NCBI GenBank assembly: GCA_037042915.1
Contig: CM073198.1
Coordinates: 2,604,001-2,668,000 of the forward strand
Length of the DNA stretch: 64,000 nt
Direction: 5' to 3'
Source: Auricularia sp. M13
Lineage: Eukaryota; Basidiomycota; Agaricomycetes; Auriculariales; Auriculariaceae
A program made the translations under genes and the position numbers. Shown here one piece after another: positions 10,594-21,207 of this stretch (the stretch's first letter is position 1; each line of letters begins with the position of its first letter). The notes under the pieces were generated by a model that saw only the letters and a program-made list of their open reading frames with translations, was not told the origin of the DNA and ran no database searches.

Positions 10594-12416
10594 ATGGTGC
10601 GCGCCCCGGGGCTCGTTGCCGATGTGGCTGACGACAGTCCATTGCCAGTTCATCGGTGACAAGAAATACGCCTGGTACGCGCCCGGCTTGGCTTACAGCT
10701 CGCCCGCAACGCGCTGACCGTGCCCACAGCGCCACGTGCATCAAGGGCCATCGCTCGTCGTCGTGCGCGCACACCGACCGGCCGCTGATCGAGGTCAAGA
10801 AGAAGGGCCGGCCGGTGACGCAGTGCGAGCATTGCAGAGACCTCCGCAAGACAAAGCAGGTCCACATTAAATGCGTCTGCGTCTCCCGCCCCGACAGGGA
10901 CGACGCCGGCGAGGAGAATCCTCGGCGAAAGAAGGGTGTGTCTCGCACCCTGCCTGCTGCAACTGCCACTCACGCTGCCCGCTGCCCGCCAGCCAAGATG
11001 TCGCCGCCAGCACCCACGTTCCCCAACGGCATTGCAGACGCGCCGCAGGAGGCCGTCGTCCGCTCCTCAGCCCGGCCAAGGCGAGATAGTCAGTCGGCAA
11101 CCGTCCCAGCTCGGCCCACCGGCACTCACAATGTCTCAGCGTACTCGTCCTGCAACTGCGACCAGACAGGCGACTGTCGTTGCGCGTCGCCGGCAAGCCA
11201 GCCCGGGCCTGCTGCCAGTCCGCGGGACGATGATCTGATGACCTCTCTCATTCTCGCGGCGGAAGCAAAGCTGTCACCGACGCTGTCGGAGCCGAATGCG
11301 CTGCAGCGCCCGCCCACGGCCCAGAATGCGCAGCAGCAGGCCTACAGCGGAGCGTCCTACGCTTCCGCGGGTTCCTGCTGCAAGCCTTCGCCCTCCAGCT
11401 CAGATCCGGTCCAGTCATCGCCCACGCACTCGGGCCCTGAGGCCTCGAACAACTACAGCTTCCCGCCTCTCCCGCAGGAGCTCGACAACGTTTTCAAGTG
11501 CTGCTGCGGGGAGACCTGCGCGTGCCCTGGTTGTGCGGAACATCGGGGCTTCGATGCCCTGGCATCTTCCGAATCGTGCCCGACATCGTGTTCTTCGTGC
11601 TTTAACTGCATTGTCTCCACCGCGCCAGCCATCCACGACTGGATTGAGGCCACTGCGGCCGGCCTTCCCGAGCCTCCGGCTTCGCGCAAGATCGCTCTCG
11701 ACCCGACCAACGTGACAGTTTACCCTCCAATTGTGTGGCAGAATGATGCTGCTGCCCGGGCGGCTGGCCTAGTTAAGGTACCTGCCCTGTGCTGCGGTGG
11801 CAAGTGCGGCTGCCCCCCGAATGCGTGCTCGTGTCTGGACGACTGCTGTGGATGCTGCACGGGATGCGCATGTCCAGAGCACGAGACGATGCCACACTAT
11901 TCAGGGTATCAGGGGACGCTGCGGTGTAACTACCAGGTCTCCGGCGAGCGCGCGAGCTGCTGCGACTCGAAGAACTCGACGCCACCCCCTCCTGAGCCTT
12001 CGTCGTTCTTCTCGACGCCGTCCTTCTCCGGTGGTATGAGCAGCGGCCAGGGCTCTTCATCTTCACAGAACCCCCTTTTATCGTCATCATACCCCTCTCA
12101 GCAGCAACCACAATACTTGTCTCAATCTCCTTATCCTGGTACCTACCGGCGGTTGAGCGAGCAGAAGCAGTACTACACGTCGCTCCCTGCACCGCTACCG
12201 CCGCCTAGGCCTGCCACGCCTTCCGACGCGCCCTTACCGCGAGTGCCGTTCCAGCCCGCGCCCGGTGCATTCACATTGGGACAACCCAATCCCCAGCTAT
12301 TGAGCTCCTCGTCCGCATTGCCACCACTGTATCAACACTCCGGTCTGGGTGGGATGCCCTCCGCAGGCTACCGCGAACGAGACTCGCGGCAGACGCTGGA
12401 GCGTGTTCGAGGCTAG
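10594..12416 (+). CDS. Copper-fist transcription factor, cysteine-rich
   Basis: Copper-responsive DNA-binding regulator of the ACE1/MAC1/CUF1 group. The copper fist reads KKYACATCIKGHRSSSC, then AHTDRPLIEVKKKGRPVTQC: the Cys/His zinc ligands and the KGRP minor-groove motif are intact. The rest (about 500 residues) has several Cys clusters likely to bind Cu(I): CNCDQTGDCRC, FKCCCGETCACPGC, and CCGGKCGCPPNACSCL followed by DCCGCCTGCACPEH. The tail is Ser/Pro/Gln-rich. The fist is split by an intron at 10675-10729. To place a Met before it I use ATG 10594-10596 as a coding exon of only three bases, then a 52-nt intron (10597-10648). A 57-nt in-frame segment, 10936-10992, has GT..AG ends and may also be an intron. 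Target genes cannot be read from the window. Confidence 0.88.
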
Positions 12417-12578
12417 CTCTCCCTCCATAATGTTTCCTTCCACGCAATGTACGTATGTAGACAGTTTACCACGGGAGTCATCAGGATGGGATCTGTATTA
12501 TAAGAGATGAAAGCATATACCTCCTAAAGCGTCAAAGATGAAAATATCTAACTCTGAACTGCCTGCCTCGGCGAGAGT

Positions 12579-14023
12579 CTAGGCTGCACCTCCTGCAGCA
12601 GCAGCAGCCTCGGCTGCCGCACGCTCTGCTCGCCGGGCCTTCTTTGCTGCGTTGGCAGCCGCTGCCTTTGCCTTTTTCGCCTCCGCTTTGGCCTGATCGG
12701 GGTGCAGATGGTGAGCGATGATGAGCGATAGAGGCAGCAGAAATCACGCACGTTCTCTTCCTCCTGTGCCTTCTTTGCCTCCTCGGCCTTGCGGCGCTCC
12801 TCCTCCTCTTTCTGCTTCTGCAGCGAGGCGGCGGCCCCGTTGGGCGCGGCCTTGCCCTTCTTCTTGGCCTCGCGGGCGGCCTTTTCCTCGCGCTTAATGC
12901 GAGCGATGCGCGGGTCGAGAGAGAGCGTCTTGTCGACGAGCAGGCGCAGGCGCGCGGTGTCCTCCTTCTTGCGGCGCGCGCGCTCGGCCTTGTTCTTCTT
13001 CTCGACGTAGCGCTTGTCGTCGCGGCTCTCGTTGCCCTCGTTGACCTCCTTGTCGAGATACTCGAACGAGCGCCAGCTGTCAAAGTTGTACCAGAAGTCG
13101 TAGAAGCCCTCGACCGCCTCCTTGGGGTCGTCGAGCCCGCCGAGCGGCGGCACCGGCTGCCTGCGCGAGAAGCGCGCCTCGCGCTCGAAGATGGGCGCGA
13201 AGAGCCGGAAAAAGTCTTCTGGCTTTTTGACCTCGGACGCCTCGGGCTCGTCGTCCTCCAGCTGTCTGTAGTAGCGGTCGACCGAGTCGTACTGCCGGCG
13301 CTTCTCGGGATGCGTCAGGATTTCGAGCGCTGGGAGGGGGTGTCAGGAAGTGTCTGGATATTGGGTGAAGATGGGCGCATACCTTTTTGGATGCACTTGA
13401 AGAAGGCGTCGTTGTTCGAGTCGCCAGTGTTGGCCTTCTTGTCCGGGTGGTGCTTCAGAACCTTCTTGCGGTCTGTATGGCATTGAGTATACGTAGTTCA
13501 TTGACATTATTTGAGGATACTGACGAGCGATCCTGATTTGCTCTTCGGTGGCCTTGTACCGCAGCTTCGTGAGGCCGAGCACGGCATAGTGGTCTTGTTC
13601 CTGCACAAACGCGTTAGTAAACGACAGTAGGCATTGAGTGCACCCAGCTCACCTTCCATTCCTTTGGATCGAGCAGCATGAGCTCTGCGGACTCCTCCTC
13701 GTCCATCCAGTCGAGGTTGTTCTCCTCCGCCTGCTCAGCAGCGAGCTTTGCAGCGGCCGCCTTGCGCTCTTCCTCGGCTATCCTGTCGTCCTCCTCGAAC
13801 GACAGGTTTTCCTTCACGCGCCGGACGTGCGCAACAAAGGCCGGGCCAGCAGGCAGCAGCGTGCATGTCGAAAGCGCTGGAACAAGGAAAAATTTCAGTC
13901 GGGACAGAGGGCGCGTAGCAGACGGCAGTGCGCACGCGAAATGGATTTGCTAGTAGATGCCGTGGGCGACCAGTCCGCTGGCAGACGCGGCGGCGTGAAT
14001 TCCAGCTCGCGCACCGATGTCAT
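12579..14023 (-). CDS. ZUO1: Zuotin-type J protein (ribosome-associated chaperone)
   Basis: J-domain partner of the ribosome-associated HSP70 Ssz1, stimulating Ssb on nascent chains. The start at 14023 (MTSVRELEFTPPRLP) is followed by VKENLSFEEDDRIAEEE, then DHYAVLGLTKLRYKATEEQI. A short exon then gives KVLKHHPDKK with the HPD motif, and next ILTHPEKRRQYDSVD. The zuotin homology domain follows: FRLFAPIFEREARFSRRQ, FYDFWYNFDSWRSFEYLD and DKRYVEKKNKAERARRKKED. The charged helix runs to an Ala-rich end (AERAAAEAAAAAGGAA) and stops at 12579. Five or so GT-AG introns. Compared with yeast zuotin, the C-terminal four-helix region is missing here, so the protein ends just after the ribosome-binding charged helix. 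Either a lineage difference or an unrecognised downstream exon; I saw none before the copper-fist gene end at 12416. Confidence 0.92.
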
Positions 14024-14806
14024 TTCAGTCTTCAGAAAAAAGATGCTTCACGGCGTCTGCCGGCTAACTCCGTGTCTTCCCACAAGCCAAGATGCCCGCT
14101 CGCCGCACCCAATCCATGCGCTGTTCTACAACGTTCAGGCGGGATGAAAGACGTGACTGCGCTCGTGCGGGACTAAGATTGGAACTTCAAAGTGTCCGTA
14201 GCTCCCATTAGGCAGCAAGTGCATCCCTGGCACGAGTTGGTTCCGCCATTATCGTTAACGCGTCTGGACGCTGTTACAGTCATCATGCAGCGCGATGCAT
14301 CATAGGTATAGCGTCACTGGGGCAGCTCTTTGGTCAACTGCAAGAGGCCGGATTGCCCCGCTTCCTGCACGGCTCGCACGGCCTCGATAACGACCATGAC
14401 GCAGAGGGCCTCGTATCAGTCGATCTCTGCCACTGTGGCTGCGCGACTCCACCGAAATCCGCTGGATACGTGGCTTGTGTGCACTCGATATCGCTGCGCC
14501 GCTGCTTCCGACAGATCCCTGGCTAGTCTTGTGCACGCCTTGAGTGTCTTGGAAAATGTCTGATAAATTTCTTGGGCGCACAGCAGCATGCATTCCAAGC
14601 GGTCTTGGGATAATCCCAGCTCATGCGGTGCACCAGGGACAGCGGTGCTCATATAGCAACACGCCGGAATCAGCCGCTCCTCCTTGTTCCCCTTCTTCCT
14701 TTCTTCTCCGAGCCTCGAGCGTTTGTTTACTTTCCTCGGGTTCTTCGTCCCGTTTCCATTGCTTGATCTTTTCTTGCCTGCGCGCTTTCTTTAACGACCA
14801 GGAGCC
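14024..14806. promoter_or_regulatory. Divergent intergenic region between ZUO1 and the GH5 glucanase
   Basis: 783 bp with no supported gene. The 100 bp before the glucanase ATG is pyrimidine-rich (ccttcttcctttcttc and similar), and a catatag sequence lies near 14650. Other short frames here lack any family resemblance. Confidence 0.5.
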
Positions 14807-17311
14807 ATGGCCTATCACTACCGGAGAGAGGACGACTATTTGCGGCCGGCCGCCCAGACACCCCAAGCGTCAACCGATTCGCTGGCCTCTTATCCCGCCC
14901 ACCCACAGCCTGTCTGGCCGCGCGACAACATGTCCGGTCCCTACTACGACCAGCCTCTGCCCAGCCAACGCGGCACGCCGTTCGGCGCGACGCCTCTCCA
15001 GTCGCGCGACGAGCTCATGCCCTACTCGCATTCAGAGAAGCCGAACCCTTACGCTGTCGCCCCGCCACCCAAGAAGTCGCGCAAGGGCCTCATTGCGCTT
15101 ATCCTCGGCGTCGTGCTCATCATCATCGTCGCCATCGTACTCATTGTCTACTTCGTCGCCGTCAAGCCGAAGCAGGACGACTCGAAGGGCTCGGGCAGTA
15201 AAGGGCATGCCGGCGCCTCGACGCGCATGGTTATTGGTACGGACGGCACCGTCGTCACGACCGAGACTGGCGCCAACTTCACATACCGCAACAAGTTCGG
15301 CGGATACTTCGTGCACGACCCCGTCAACCCGTACAACGACGGCGCCAAGGCCCAGAGTTACACCCCTGCGCTCAACGAATCCTGGAAGTGGGGCGTTGAC
15401 CGCATTCTTGGTGTTAACCTTGGGTGCGTGCGCGGCGCCAAGCAGCGCAAGCGAGCCGTGCACTGATGTTGCGCAGCGGGTGGCTTGTCCCGGAGCCGTT
15501 CATCGTTCCCGGCCTTTATGAGAAGTACATGGACGACCCGGCCGTCAACGGCGACGAGTGGACGCTCAGCGTCGCCATGGCTGCTGACACCGCCAGCGGC
15601 GGGCTGTCGCAGATGGAGGAGCACTACCGCACATTCATCGTGAGCACCAGTTCGAACCTGTCGCACGTCAGCGCATGACGTTTGACGTTCCGTGTTTAGA
15701 CCGAGGAGGACTTCGCCCGCATTGCGGGCGCAGGCCTCAACTGGATTCGGTTGCCTATCCCGTTCAACGCTTTCGGCACCATCGGCGACGAGCCCTTCCT
15801 CCCGCATGTCGCGTGGAACTACACCCTCAAGGCCTTCGACTGGGCGCGCAAGTATGGTCTCCGCATCAACCTTGACGTTCACACCATGCCCGGCTCGCAG
15901 AACGGCCTGAACCACTCCGGTGCGTCACATGAAAGACCCCGCATGGGGGAGGCGGCGGCGCGGGTGCTTATTACGCCGTCTTCACAGGCAAGAAGGGATA
16001 CGTGGCGTGGATGTCTAGCGTCATGGGCTACGCCAATGCGCAGCGCTCCCTCGACTTCCTCCGCTCCATCACCGAGTTTATCACGCAGCCCGAGTGAGCA
16101 TTGCATCTGGAATTTGCGCACGGGCACTTTCTTACCTGGTGGCTAGGTACAAGAACGTCGTGCAGATCTTTTCGATCGTCAACGAGCCGCAAGGTCAGGA
16201 CCAGGAGGCCCTCCATGCTTTGTATGTCCCCATATATCTTGACAACACGCGGGTGCTTGACGTATTCATTTAGCTATCTTCATGCGTATTACATGATCCG
16301 CAACATCACTGGCACTGGTGAGGGCAATGGACCGTACATTGCTATCCACGATCGTAAGTCCGTAGCATTGTTATCGGGCGCGCGTCTAACCTGGTATGCA
16401 CAGACTTCGAACCGATCAGCAACTGGGCCAACTTCATGCACGGCGCCGACCGTCTCATCCTCGACACCCACCCCTACTTTACGTTCGGCGGCCAGGATTC
16501 GCCTTCCATCGACGACTTCCCGCCGAAGCCTTGCTCTACATGGGGCACGCAGATCAATGCGTCCATGAACACGTTCGGCATGACCATCTCGGGCGAATGG
16601 TCGCTGGGCTTCAACGACTGCGGACAGTACATCTGGGGTCTGCGCGACGCGCCGCACACGACGAACTGCGACGCGCAGTGGAACGACTACACCAAGTGGA
16701 CGGACGACACGAAGAGCAAGTTCATGAGCCTCGCCAAGTCGCACATGGACGCGCTCGGCAACTTCTTCTTCTGGACCTGGAAGGTCGGCGTATCAAAGAA
16801 CACGGGCCTCGTCGGCGCGCCGATGTGGTCGTACTCGCTCGGTCTTGAGCAAGGCTGGATCCCCGACGACCCGCGCTCTGCTGTCGGCGAGTGCGAGCGC
16901 CTCGGCGTCATCGCGCAGCCCGATCAGTACTACGTGGGCCACCTGCAGAGCTGGCAGACGGGCGGTGTCGGCGCCGGCCAGATCGCGCCGACGGTGACGC
17001 AGGGACTCGACTGGCCTCCGCCGGCGCTTGTGACGATCAACAACCTGCCCGTGCCGACGTACACCGCGACGGCGCCCGTGCCCACGTTGCCTGTGCAGAC
17101 GTACCCTGCGCCTGCGCAGGCGACGGCCGACGGCTGGTTCAACGACAACGACAACGCGCCAGGCCTCGTCCCAATCGCCAACTGCCAGTACCCCGACCCG
17201 TGGAACCCCGGCGACACGCCGCCGCCCGCCTGCAACGGTGGCGCCGCGCCTGCCGCCGCTGCCCCTGCTGCGGTCCGCCGGATGTGGCCGCACCCCACCG
17301 CTGCGTTGTAA
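14807..17311 (+). CDS. Membrane-anchored GH5 exo-beta-1,3-glucanase
   Basis: Cell-wall glucan hydrolase of GH5 (subfamily 9-like). It is a type II membrane protein: about 90 cytosolic residues rich in Pro/Ser/Tyr, a basic PPPKKSRKG, then a transmembrane helix (GLIALILGVVLIIIVAIVL), with the catalytic domain outside. The domain runs through LGVNLGGWLVPEPF, IRLPIPFNAFG, LRINLDVHTMPGSQNGLNHSG, IFSIVNEPQG (acid/base Glu), DTHPYFTFGG and MTISGEWSLGF (nucleophile Glu). It continues with HMDALGNFFFWTWK and a Pro/Thr-rich C-terminal tail. Six or so GT-AG introns interrupt it between 15424 and 16405. All catalytic residues are present. The start is the first ATG in frame, 36 nt after a pyrimidine-rich leader. 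Confidence 0.93.
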
Positions 17312-17580
17312 AGATGCTGGGCATTGCATATAGTCGGAACGGACGGCACGGACATGAATACAAGCACAGGAACAGAACTCGCAACATCGCTCACTCGCAT
17401 ATACACACACTGCATTCTACACAGTTTATCCTAAGCTATTCTTTTTTTGTACTCGTATTTATGCCCTCCAGCCCTTTCGACGGACCCCAATTTTTACTCG
17501 CGTTTCTTATTATGCTGCTTCGTCTACGCGCGGCTGGTACGTTACACACGCAACAAGAACTGAATTTCTGCTCGCCGTGG

Positions 17581-18058
17581 CTATGGCTGATATATCTTCT
17601 GCGTGGATCGCATGAGTTCGTACAGCTGGGCGACTTGGTCTGGCGACATCTGGAATGCAGGAATGAGGCAAGCTTTTGAGCGAGACAGGCACTGGGCACC
17701 TTCTCGAGCGCCGTGCGGTCCAGGGGCTTGCCGCGGAACCCACCCTCGAAGGCATGCAGCTCGTCGAGGTAGAGCTTCCACTGCGCGAGGAAGCCCATGA
17801 TATGTACGGGGTTCGTGGCGTCTCTATGTCTGCGAAATTCTGCCTTGAAATATGTGTCGCCTAGCGAGCGCTGCAGAAAGCATGAACACGGTAAAGAGCA
17901 GGCAGCAGCGGGCGCGTACCATTTCCAGGGGCAGTTTCCTGTGGGCGCGGAGGATGGCGCGGGCGAGGCTTTGGCGGGCGCAGGCATGGCTGAGTGAGAG
18001 CGTGGGAGGGCGGGGCGGGCGCTTACGGGATGGGCGGGAGGAGCGCGACGGAGGACAT
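17581..18058 (-). CDS. SDHAF3: Succinate dehydrogenase assembly factor 3 (ACN9/SDHAF3)
   Basis: Small LYR-family matrix protein that helps mature the iron-sulfur subunit of complex II. Four exons: MSSVALLPPIP at 18058 downward; LARAILRAHRKLPLEM; RSLGDTYFKAEFRRHRD continuing TNPVHIMGFLAQWKLYLDEL; and MSPDQVAQLYELMRSTQ to the stop at 17581. I chose the acceptor after gccaaag because it gives PIPLARAILRAHRKLP, matching the family PIPLYRRLLRAHR; the earlier acceptor inserts unrelated residues. With this choice the LYR tripeptide reads LAR. The first ATG overlaps by two bases a possible upstream ATG of the divergent exonuclease gene. Convergent with the GH5 gene. Confidence 0.9.
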
Positions 18059-18119
18059 GGCACTGCCAGTGTGCGGGGTCGGAGTTTGGTCGCGGTTCGC
18101 GTCACGCTCGCTGCTCGCG
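18059..18119. promoter_or_regulatory. 61-bp (or zero-length) divergent region SDHAF3 / exonuclease
   Basis: If the exonuclease starts at 18120 the shared region is 61 bp. If it starts at the in-frame ATG 18057-18059, the two start codons overlap in the sequence CATGG. In either case both transcripts must begin within the opposite coding region or have extremely short leaders. Confidence 0.5.
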
Positions 18120-19777
18120 ATGAACATCTCGCCCAAGCGCATCCCGTCCGGCGGGCCGTCCGTGGCGGCGCGCATCATCAGCGCCCTCGACGCCGAGTAT
18201 GCCCACGCTGCCCCGCCGCGCTTCGCCTACCCCGGCCAGGCCCGCGGATTCTACTCGACCCAGCCGCTGCGCTCTGCCTCGCCCGACCGTCCACGGTAAG
18301 CAGACACGCGAAGGACAATTGAACGTGTGCTCATATAAAAGCCTGCGCAGGGTGCAGCCTTTCATCCTCCAGCCCCGCGAGGCCAGCCTTCCCGTCGTGC
18401 TGCCGTCGTCGCTCCCGCCGCCGGCGCCTAGCGTCAGCGACGCCGCCGCGCTCAAGGCGATGGAACGCGCGCGCAGGCTGCGCGAGAAGGCCGAGTTTGC
18501 TGCGCTGCCCAAATACGACTGCAAGGATGTCCCTGAGGGCGTGCGCGCCCCCGCGATCGTGTACTCGCGCAACGAAGAGGAGATTAACGATCTCGTCGGC
18601 TGTCTTACAGGGTCCGTCCGTCCTGCCCGTTTTTCTCATTGACCTCATGAAGGAGTGCCCTTCATAGCCCCCTCGGATTTGATATGGAATGGAGGCCCAC
18701 TTACTTCAAGGGTCGCGGAGAGAACAAGGTCGCCACAATCCAGATTTGCGATGCTCGGACTATTATCGTCGCTCAGGTCAGCGCGCTCAGAAGTACGTTC
18801 CTGTTGCTGCCCAAGAACTGCTCACAACTGACATTCATTGCAGAGGTACCGGCTCAGCTGAAGAAGGTCATTGAGGACAAAGAAGTGATTAAATGCGGGT
18901 GTGTCCTCCCACGTGTTCTCCGCGGAGGTCATATCTGATATCGACCTCAACCAGACTCAACATCATGGGCGATGGCCAAAAACTCTTCCGCGATTACGAC
19001 GTCTTGGCACAGAATCTCGTGGATCTCGCCGAGATGTCCAGGCAGGCGGACAAAGAGCCCCACAAGCATCGCGCCGCGCTGTCGTTCCTGGTGGGCAAGT
19101 ATCTTGAACGCAACCTGGAGAAGGGTCCGGTCAGAATGAGCAATTGGGAACGACCGCTCACTCCTGATCAAATTCGCTGTATGTCCTGCCAGTCCATGCA
19201 GCTTGGGCGCACGCTGACTGCGTTACTAGATGCCGCAAACGACGCTTACTGCGGCCTTCAACTTTACGACCATCTACTGGCCTTGGCCAAGTCGAACGCC
19301 GTTACGCTCAAGCCTGCGCCTTACACGTATGCAGTAAAGCGTCCCTCTCGACTGGCAGACACCACCTCCACCGCATATCCGCAACCGCGCACGACACCGT
19401 CGCCGAAACCGTCGCACCCGCGCACGCTGTTCAACTCGCGCAGCGTGACCTTCAACTCGCAAGACGAAAACACTCCCACTGCCTCAACATCCACATCCGC
19501 ATCCACGTCCACTTCGACTTCCACAGCGATGCGTCCGTCATACCGGCGCGCGTACAATCTGTGGCGCGAATCCAACATGGGCCTCGACGCGCTGTGCGGC
19601 GCGCTGCGCAGCCCGATCAACCCGCTCAAGCGCACGACGGTCATATCGTACCTCGTCGAGGCCGTGCTCGCCGACAAGTCGCTGCCCTATGACTCGGCCG
19701 TGCTCGCCGACATGGTCAATATGGAGCCCTTCACGCGCAAGAAGTATAAGACCTGGCTGGAGAGCGTCAAGCGCTAG
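18120..19777 (+). CDS. WRN-like 3'-5' exonuclease (DnaQ/RNase D fold)
   Basis: DEDD-family nuclease resembling the exonuclease domain of Werner helicase, without a helicase. After a disordered N-terminal region (MNISPKRIPSGGPS), exons give GFDMEWRPTYFKGRGENKV with the first acidic pair (D and E of DMEW). Next come EVIKCG joined to LNIMGDGQKLFRDYD (motif II), and a tyrosine created by splicing (T+AT) giving YAANDAYCGLQLYDHLL (motif III, Y-x3-D). The C-terminal half has a Ser/Thr-rich linker with short ST repeats (about 19485-19530) and a helical, HRDC-like end (LWRESNMGLDALCGAL) to 19777. Five or so GT-AG introns. All catalytic residues are present. The upstream in-frame ATG at 18057 would add 21 residues and clash with the divergent SDHAF3 start, so I prefer 18120. 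Confidence 0.87.
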
Positions 19778-20120
19778 TTCCCTCTCGGATTGTGCTTCGC
19801 ATATTGCTACAGTATTGTTTCCTGCCGTTTTGTGCGCTCTCCCTCACGAACACGCACTGCTCCATCTTGACGTCGCGCGCGCGACGTTCTGTATTACTCA
19901 TATATCGTCCATATGTGCCGCAGCATCCAATAAACCCAACTGATCATAACTTCGCAAATTCATAAGGAGATTGGTAGAAGTTGTCTCGTCTTGGCTACCC
20001 AATGGATAGGCGGTTAGGTAAACAACGACAGCGCGTTGAACATACAGTAACTTTCGGTAGAATTGCGAAAACTTGCATACTAGAGCTACAGGTGACTGAG
20101 CGACTCACAGATGTGGTGTA
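19778..20120. other. Convergent intergenic region
   Basis: 3' regions of the exonuclease gene (plus) and the next gene (minus). A poly(A)-signal-like AATAAA on the plus strand lies at 19929-19934, about 150 bp after the exonuclease stop. No gene seen. Confidence 0.5.
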
Positions 20121-20963
20121 CTACACATCCGCAACGAGCGGCGCAACGAACTCGTCCTCCACAGCTTTAGCTTCCACATTTCTCTGGCCAAGATGCCTTG
20201 CCTTGATACCATGCTTCACGGCTAGCACGCAGTTGACAGCAATAGTGAGCTCTTCGTTCTGCGTCCTGGTCAATACCCAAAGCAGCCAATCCTTGCTCGT
20301 GCGGAATGCGGCATCGCGCAGGCTGAGTTTGTGCAAGACGTATTCCTCGAACGACAGATCTGGCTGATTTGCGTAGTGGCCGGTTCCATAGGGAAATAGC
20401 ATCATGAAGTGCACTGCCTCGATGTTGTCCTGGTGCGGGGTCGCACGCGGAAGGGGCTTGTCCTTGGGGCCAAGGTACGCGCGCCACTCGGCGCGGAAGA
20501 GGCGGAACGGGGCGTAGAGGAGGTCTTGTAGCTTTGAATCATCCTTGCCCTCGAGGTAATATTCGAAGGCTGTCAGGCCGACGGTGAACTTGGAGTCGTC
20601 GAGGGTGCGCAGGAGGCTTAGGGAAAGCGTCGGCTTGGCCCTCGTGTGGAAACGCGAGATAGGCACGCGCTGGCCGCTGCGCGCGAGCGCGTCGAAGGCC
20701 GCAATCTGCTGTTCAATAACCGCGCGGGTGTCCGAGGAAGGCACGGCCTGCGAGACAGCGGCCCCACGCTGCCCGGGGTCGCGAGCGGAGCTGGCGTTTA
20801 TCGGCGTGTGGACATCCTTGACACGCTTCTTGAGGACCTTCCACTCGGGGTGACGTGCCTTGAGCTCGTCCAGCAGCCTCTTGACGCCGAAGTCCGGGTT
20901 GGTCCTCTTGATGCTGGTGAGTGCGGCGTGCAGTTGCTCATCGGTCGGTTCGTATGTGGCCAT
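20121..20963 (-). CDS. Uncharacterised protein, single exon, 280 aa
   Basis: One uninterrupted frame from MATYEPTDEQLHAALTSI to the stop at 20121. The N-terminal 50 residues form a charged helical module (ANP-like TNPDFGVKRLLDELKARH followed by WKVLKKRVKDV) that resembles short helical modules of fungal proteins. The rest contains FEYYLEGKDDSKLQDLLY, RLFRAEWRAYLGPKDKPLPR, an AVHFMMLFPYGTGHYA segment, and FEEYVLHKLSLRD. No transmembrane segment, signal peptide or known catalytic motif is visible. Codon-like composition and a clean single frame in a genome full of introns support a real gene. I do not recognise a named family. The start is at 20963 rather than the upstream Met at 21041, which would place coding sequence across most of the 244-bp gap to DUS3. 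Confidence 0.72.
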   Translation of the reverse strand: MATYEPTDEQLHAALTSIKRTNPDFGVKRLLDELKARHPEWKVLKKRVKDVHTPINASSARDPGQRGAAVSQAVPSSDTRAVIEQQIAAFDALARSGQRVPISRFHTRAKPTLSLSLLRTLDDSKFTVGLTAFEYYLEGKDDSKLQDLLYAPFRLFRAEWRAYLGPKDKPLPRATPHQDNIEAVHFMMLFPYGTGHYANQPDLSFEEYVLHKLSLRDAAFRTSKDWLLWVLTRTQNEELTIAVNCVLAVKHGIKARHLGQRNVEAKAVEDEFVAPLVADV

Positions 20964-21207
20964 GGTTGAAGTGGCTAGCGCAGTGGGGGGAGAGTGGGGC
21001 AGAAACGGGTCAGTCCGACGCGCAAATAAACCAGCCGTCATATACTATGCATGACCGTGCTCAGCGTCTACCCAGAGATAGGGAGCCGACGTCAATGAAT
21101 GAGTACTAATAGGTCAGGGGAAGCATGGAAAGCGCCAAGAAGAGGATCGGGTCGGTCCGATCCGGTCAGACTCACGGTGCATCCGATTCTCATTCTGCTG
21201 CTCGAGC
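20964..21207. promoter_or_regulatory. Divergent intergenic region to DUS3
   Basis: 244 bp between the start of the uncharacterised gene (minus) and DUS3 (plus). No motif assigned. Confidence 0.4.

Noticed and set aside
10936-10992. 57-nt segment of the copper-fist gene as coding sequence
   Set aside because: Not settled: it is in frame without stops, but has a GT donor, AG acceptor and typical intron size. I left the gene end unaffected and noted it.
14544-15521. Long plus-strand frame of 325 codons overlapping the GH5 glucanase start
   Set aside because: Ser/Arg-rich shadow of the real glucanase frame; the glucanase has transmembrane and catalytic motifs.
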